From Aquificota bacterium (GTDB lineage: Bacteria > Aquificota > Aquificia > Aquificales > Aquificaceae), in NCBI GenBank assembly GCA_024280065.1, contig JAJRQX010000010.1:1-5449 (forward strand): a stretch of DNA of 5,449 nt. Direction: 5' to 3'. The notes beneath the pieces were generated by a model. The model was not told the DNA's origin. It did not search any database and saw only the letters and a list, made by a program, of their open reading frames with translations. A program made the position numbers and the translations under genes. Of this stretch, positions 4,497 through 5,449 are shown piece by piece. Position 1 is the first letter of the stretch. Each line of letters begins with the position of its first letter.

Positions 4497-5449
4497 ATCT
4501 TGAGCCTGCCACCTGACTCAACGAGTTTCCTGTAGCTCTGGATCGCCCTTAAAATAGCGTAGCCTCCCCTCACGGTCGTTGTGTATGGTATCCTGTGCTG
4601 GACCGCCGCCCTCCTTATGAAGTAGGCGTCGCTCACCTCTCTCTTACCGGAGGGTGTGTTTATCACAAGGTGGACCTCTCCGTTCTTCATCATGTCAACC
4701 ACATGAGGCCTTCCCTCTGATATCTTCAGGACATGTTCCGAAGGCACACCCTTTGACCTGAGGAACCTGTGAGTTCCCGTTGTGGCGAGTATTCTAAAGC
4801 CTAAGCTCACGAAACCCTTCGCGAGATCTACCACCTTCTCCTTGTCTCTGTCCGCTACGCTGATGAAGACCGACCCTTCAAGTGGAAGTCTGCTTCCCGC
4901 TGCAAGCTGGGCCTTGTAAAAGGCGAGGCCGAAGTCCTCGTCTATCCCCATCACCTCACCCGTGCTTTTCATCTCAGGTCCGAGGAGAGGGTCCACCTCG
5001 GGAAACCTGTTCCAGGGAAAAACAACCTCCTTTATGCTGTAAAGCCTAACATCCCTATCCATAAAGTCGGAGCAGAAGTGGGCCCTTCCCTCCTCAACCC
5101 GTTTGAAGACCTCAGGGACAAGATCCCTCAGCCTTCTGCCGATACTTATCTTTGCAGCTATCTTGGCCAATGGGTAACCTATCGTCTTGCTGACGAAAGG
5201 GACTGTCCTGGAGGCTCTCGGGTTTACCTCAAGTATGTAAACCTCACCCTCGGAGACCGCCATCTGGAGGTTTATAAGACCTTTAACCCGAAGGGCCTTG
5301 GCTATCAGCCTTGACTGGCGCTTTACTTCCTCAACTATATCCTCATCAAGGGAGTATGGGGGTATTGATGCCGCACTGTCTCCCGAATGAACACCTGCCT
5401 CCTCTATATGCTCCATCACAGCCCCTATGAGTACATCCTCCCCGTCCGC
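4457..5449 (-). CDS. carB: carbamoyl-phosphate synthase large chain, C-terminal part cut by window edge
   Basis: The frame is open to the right edge; 330 C-terminal residues are visible and the true start is outside, so the GTG at 5417-5419 is an internal Val. With CarA, CarB makes carbamoyl phosphate from glutamine-derived ammonia, bicarbonate and two ATP, for pyrimidines and arginine. Numbering from the edge, DGEDVLIGAVMEHIEEAG and VHSGDSA (2-26), EVNPRASRTVPFVSK (74-88) and DPLLGPEMKSTGEVMG (153-168) belong to the second ATP-grasp half (carbamate phosphorylation). The last about 140 residues form the MGS-like allosteric domain, with ATTGTH (222-227), EGRPHV (245-250), VINTPSGKRE (262-271) and PYTTTVRGG (288-296). 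Positions corresponding to the E. coli ornithine site (Glu and Asp around AGVHSGD) are kept. About 15-20 extra residues, including GRAHFCSDFM (121-130), occur before YSIKEVVFP compared with E. coli. Some Aquificales split carB into two genes; the window cannot show whether this one is. The 3' end overlaps lipA by 40 bp. Confidence 0.96.
   Translation of the reverse strand, partial: ADGEDVLIGAVMEHIEEAGVHSGDSAASIPPYSLDEDIVEEVKRQSRLIAKALRVKGLINLQMAVSEGEVYILEVNPRASRTVPFVSKTIGYPLAKIAAKISIGRRLRDLVPEVFKRVEEGRAHFCSDFMDRDVRLYSIKEVVFPWNRFPEVDPLLGPEMKSTGEVMGIDEDFGLAFYKAQLAAGSRLPLEGSVFISVADRDKEKVVDLAKGFVSLGFRILATTGTHRFLRSKGVPSEHVLKISEGRPHVVDMMKNGEVHLVINTPSGKREVSDAYFIRRAAVQHRIPYTTTVRGGYAILRAIQSYRKLVESGGRLKIYALQDIHCSRAL

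Noticed and set aside
4440..4600. Intrinsic terminator between lipA and carB
   Set aside because: No GC-rich hairpin followed by a T run is seen on either strand; CCTGCAGG at 4483-4490 is only an 8-bp palindrome inside coding sequence.
5417..5419. GTG as the start of a short carB
   Set aside because: The frame stays open to the window edge, and the residues before it (DGEDVLIGA) match the conserved CarB sequence, so this is an internal Val codon.
1..5449. Novel defence, mobile or CRISPR-like system
   Set aside because: All visible genes except one small TPR-like protein are identifiable housekeeping enzymes, and no direct repeats, inverted terminal repeats, integrase or transposase sequence was seen.

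Overview
This window looks like chromosomal DNA from a thermophilic bacterium of the Aquificales type (Aquifex/Hydrogenobacter relatives). The evidence is indirect. Proteins are compact and rich in charged residues (Glu/Lys/Arg), and Arg is mostly AGG/AGA and Ile often ATA. Genes are packed with overlaps and almost no spacers. The gene set combines an archaeal-type phosphoglycerate mutase, MtnA, a BioW-type pimeloyl-CoA ligase and a selenouridine synthase. Base composition is roughly half GC by eye. The taxonomic call is an inference; the gene calls are stronger.

Layout: positions 1-3634 hold a tight leftward (minus-strand) series that reads, in transcription order, mnmH (tRNA 2-selenouridine synthase), a 112-residue TPR-like protein of unknown role, apgM (archaeal-type cofactor-independent phosphoglycerate mutase), mtnA (methylthioribose-1-phosphate isomerase) and the first codons of bioW (6-carboxyhexanoate-CoA ligase), which runs off the left edge. 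Junctions are a 41-bp overlap, a 4-nt gap, a 1-nt gap and a short overlap, so this is almost certainly one operon. Starting only 22 bp from mnmH and pointing the other way is lipA (lipoyl synthase, 3657-4496). Convergent with lipA, and overlapping its 3' end by 40 bp, is the C-terminal part of carB (carbamoyl-phosphate synthase large chain), which enters from the right edge.

How the genes relate: this is core metabolism, not a defence or mobile region. ApgM serves glycolysis/gluconeogenesis, CarB pyrimidine and arginine synthesis, MnmH wobble-uridine selenation, LipA and BioW the two sulfur-containing cofactors lipoate and biotin, and MtnA S-adenosylmethionine by-product salvage. One possible thread, which is inference only, is that LipA and biotin synthase release 5'-deoxyadenosine, which MtnA-type enzymes can help salvage.

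No RNA gene, mobile element, CRISPR array or clear intrinsic terminator was seen, and no stretch above 300 bases lacks a gene. The most unusual points are the compact junctions: a 22-bp divergent gap with a 12-bp palindrome and no Shine-Dalgarno on either side, a 40-bp tail-to-tail overlap of two enzyme genes, and an ambiguous bioW start that may be CTG. I did not find an obviously new multi-gene system.
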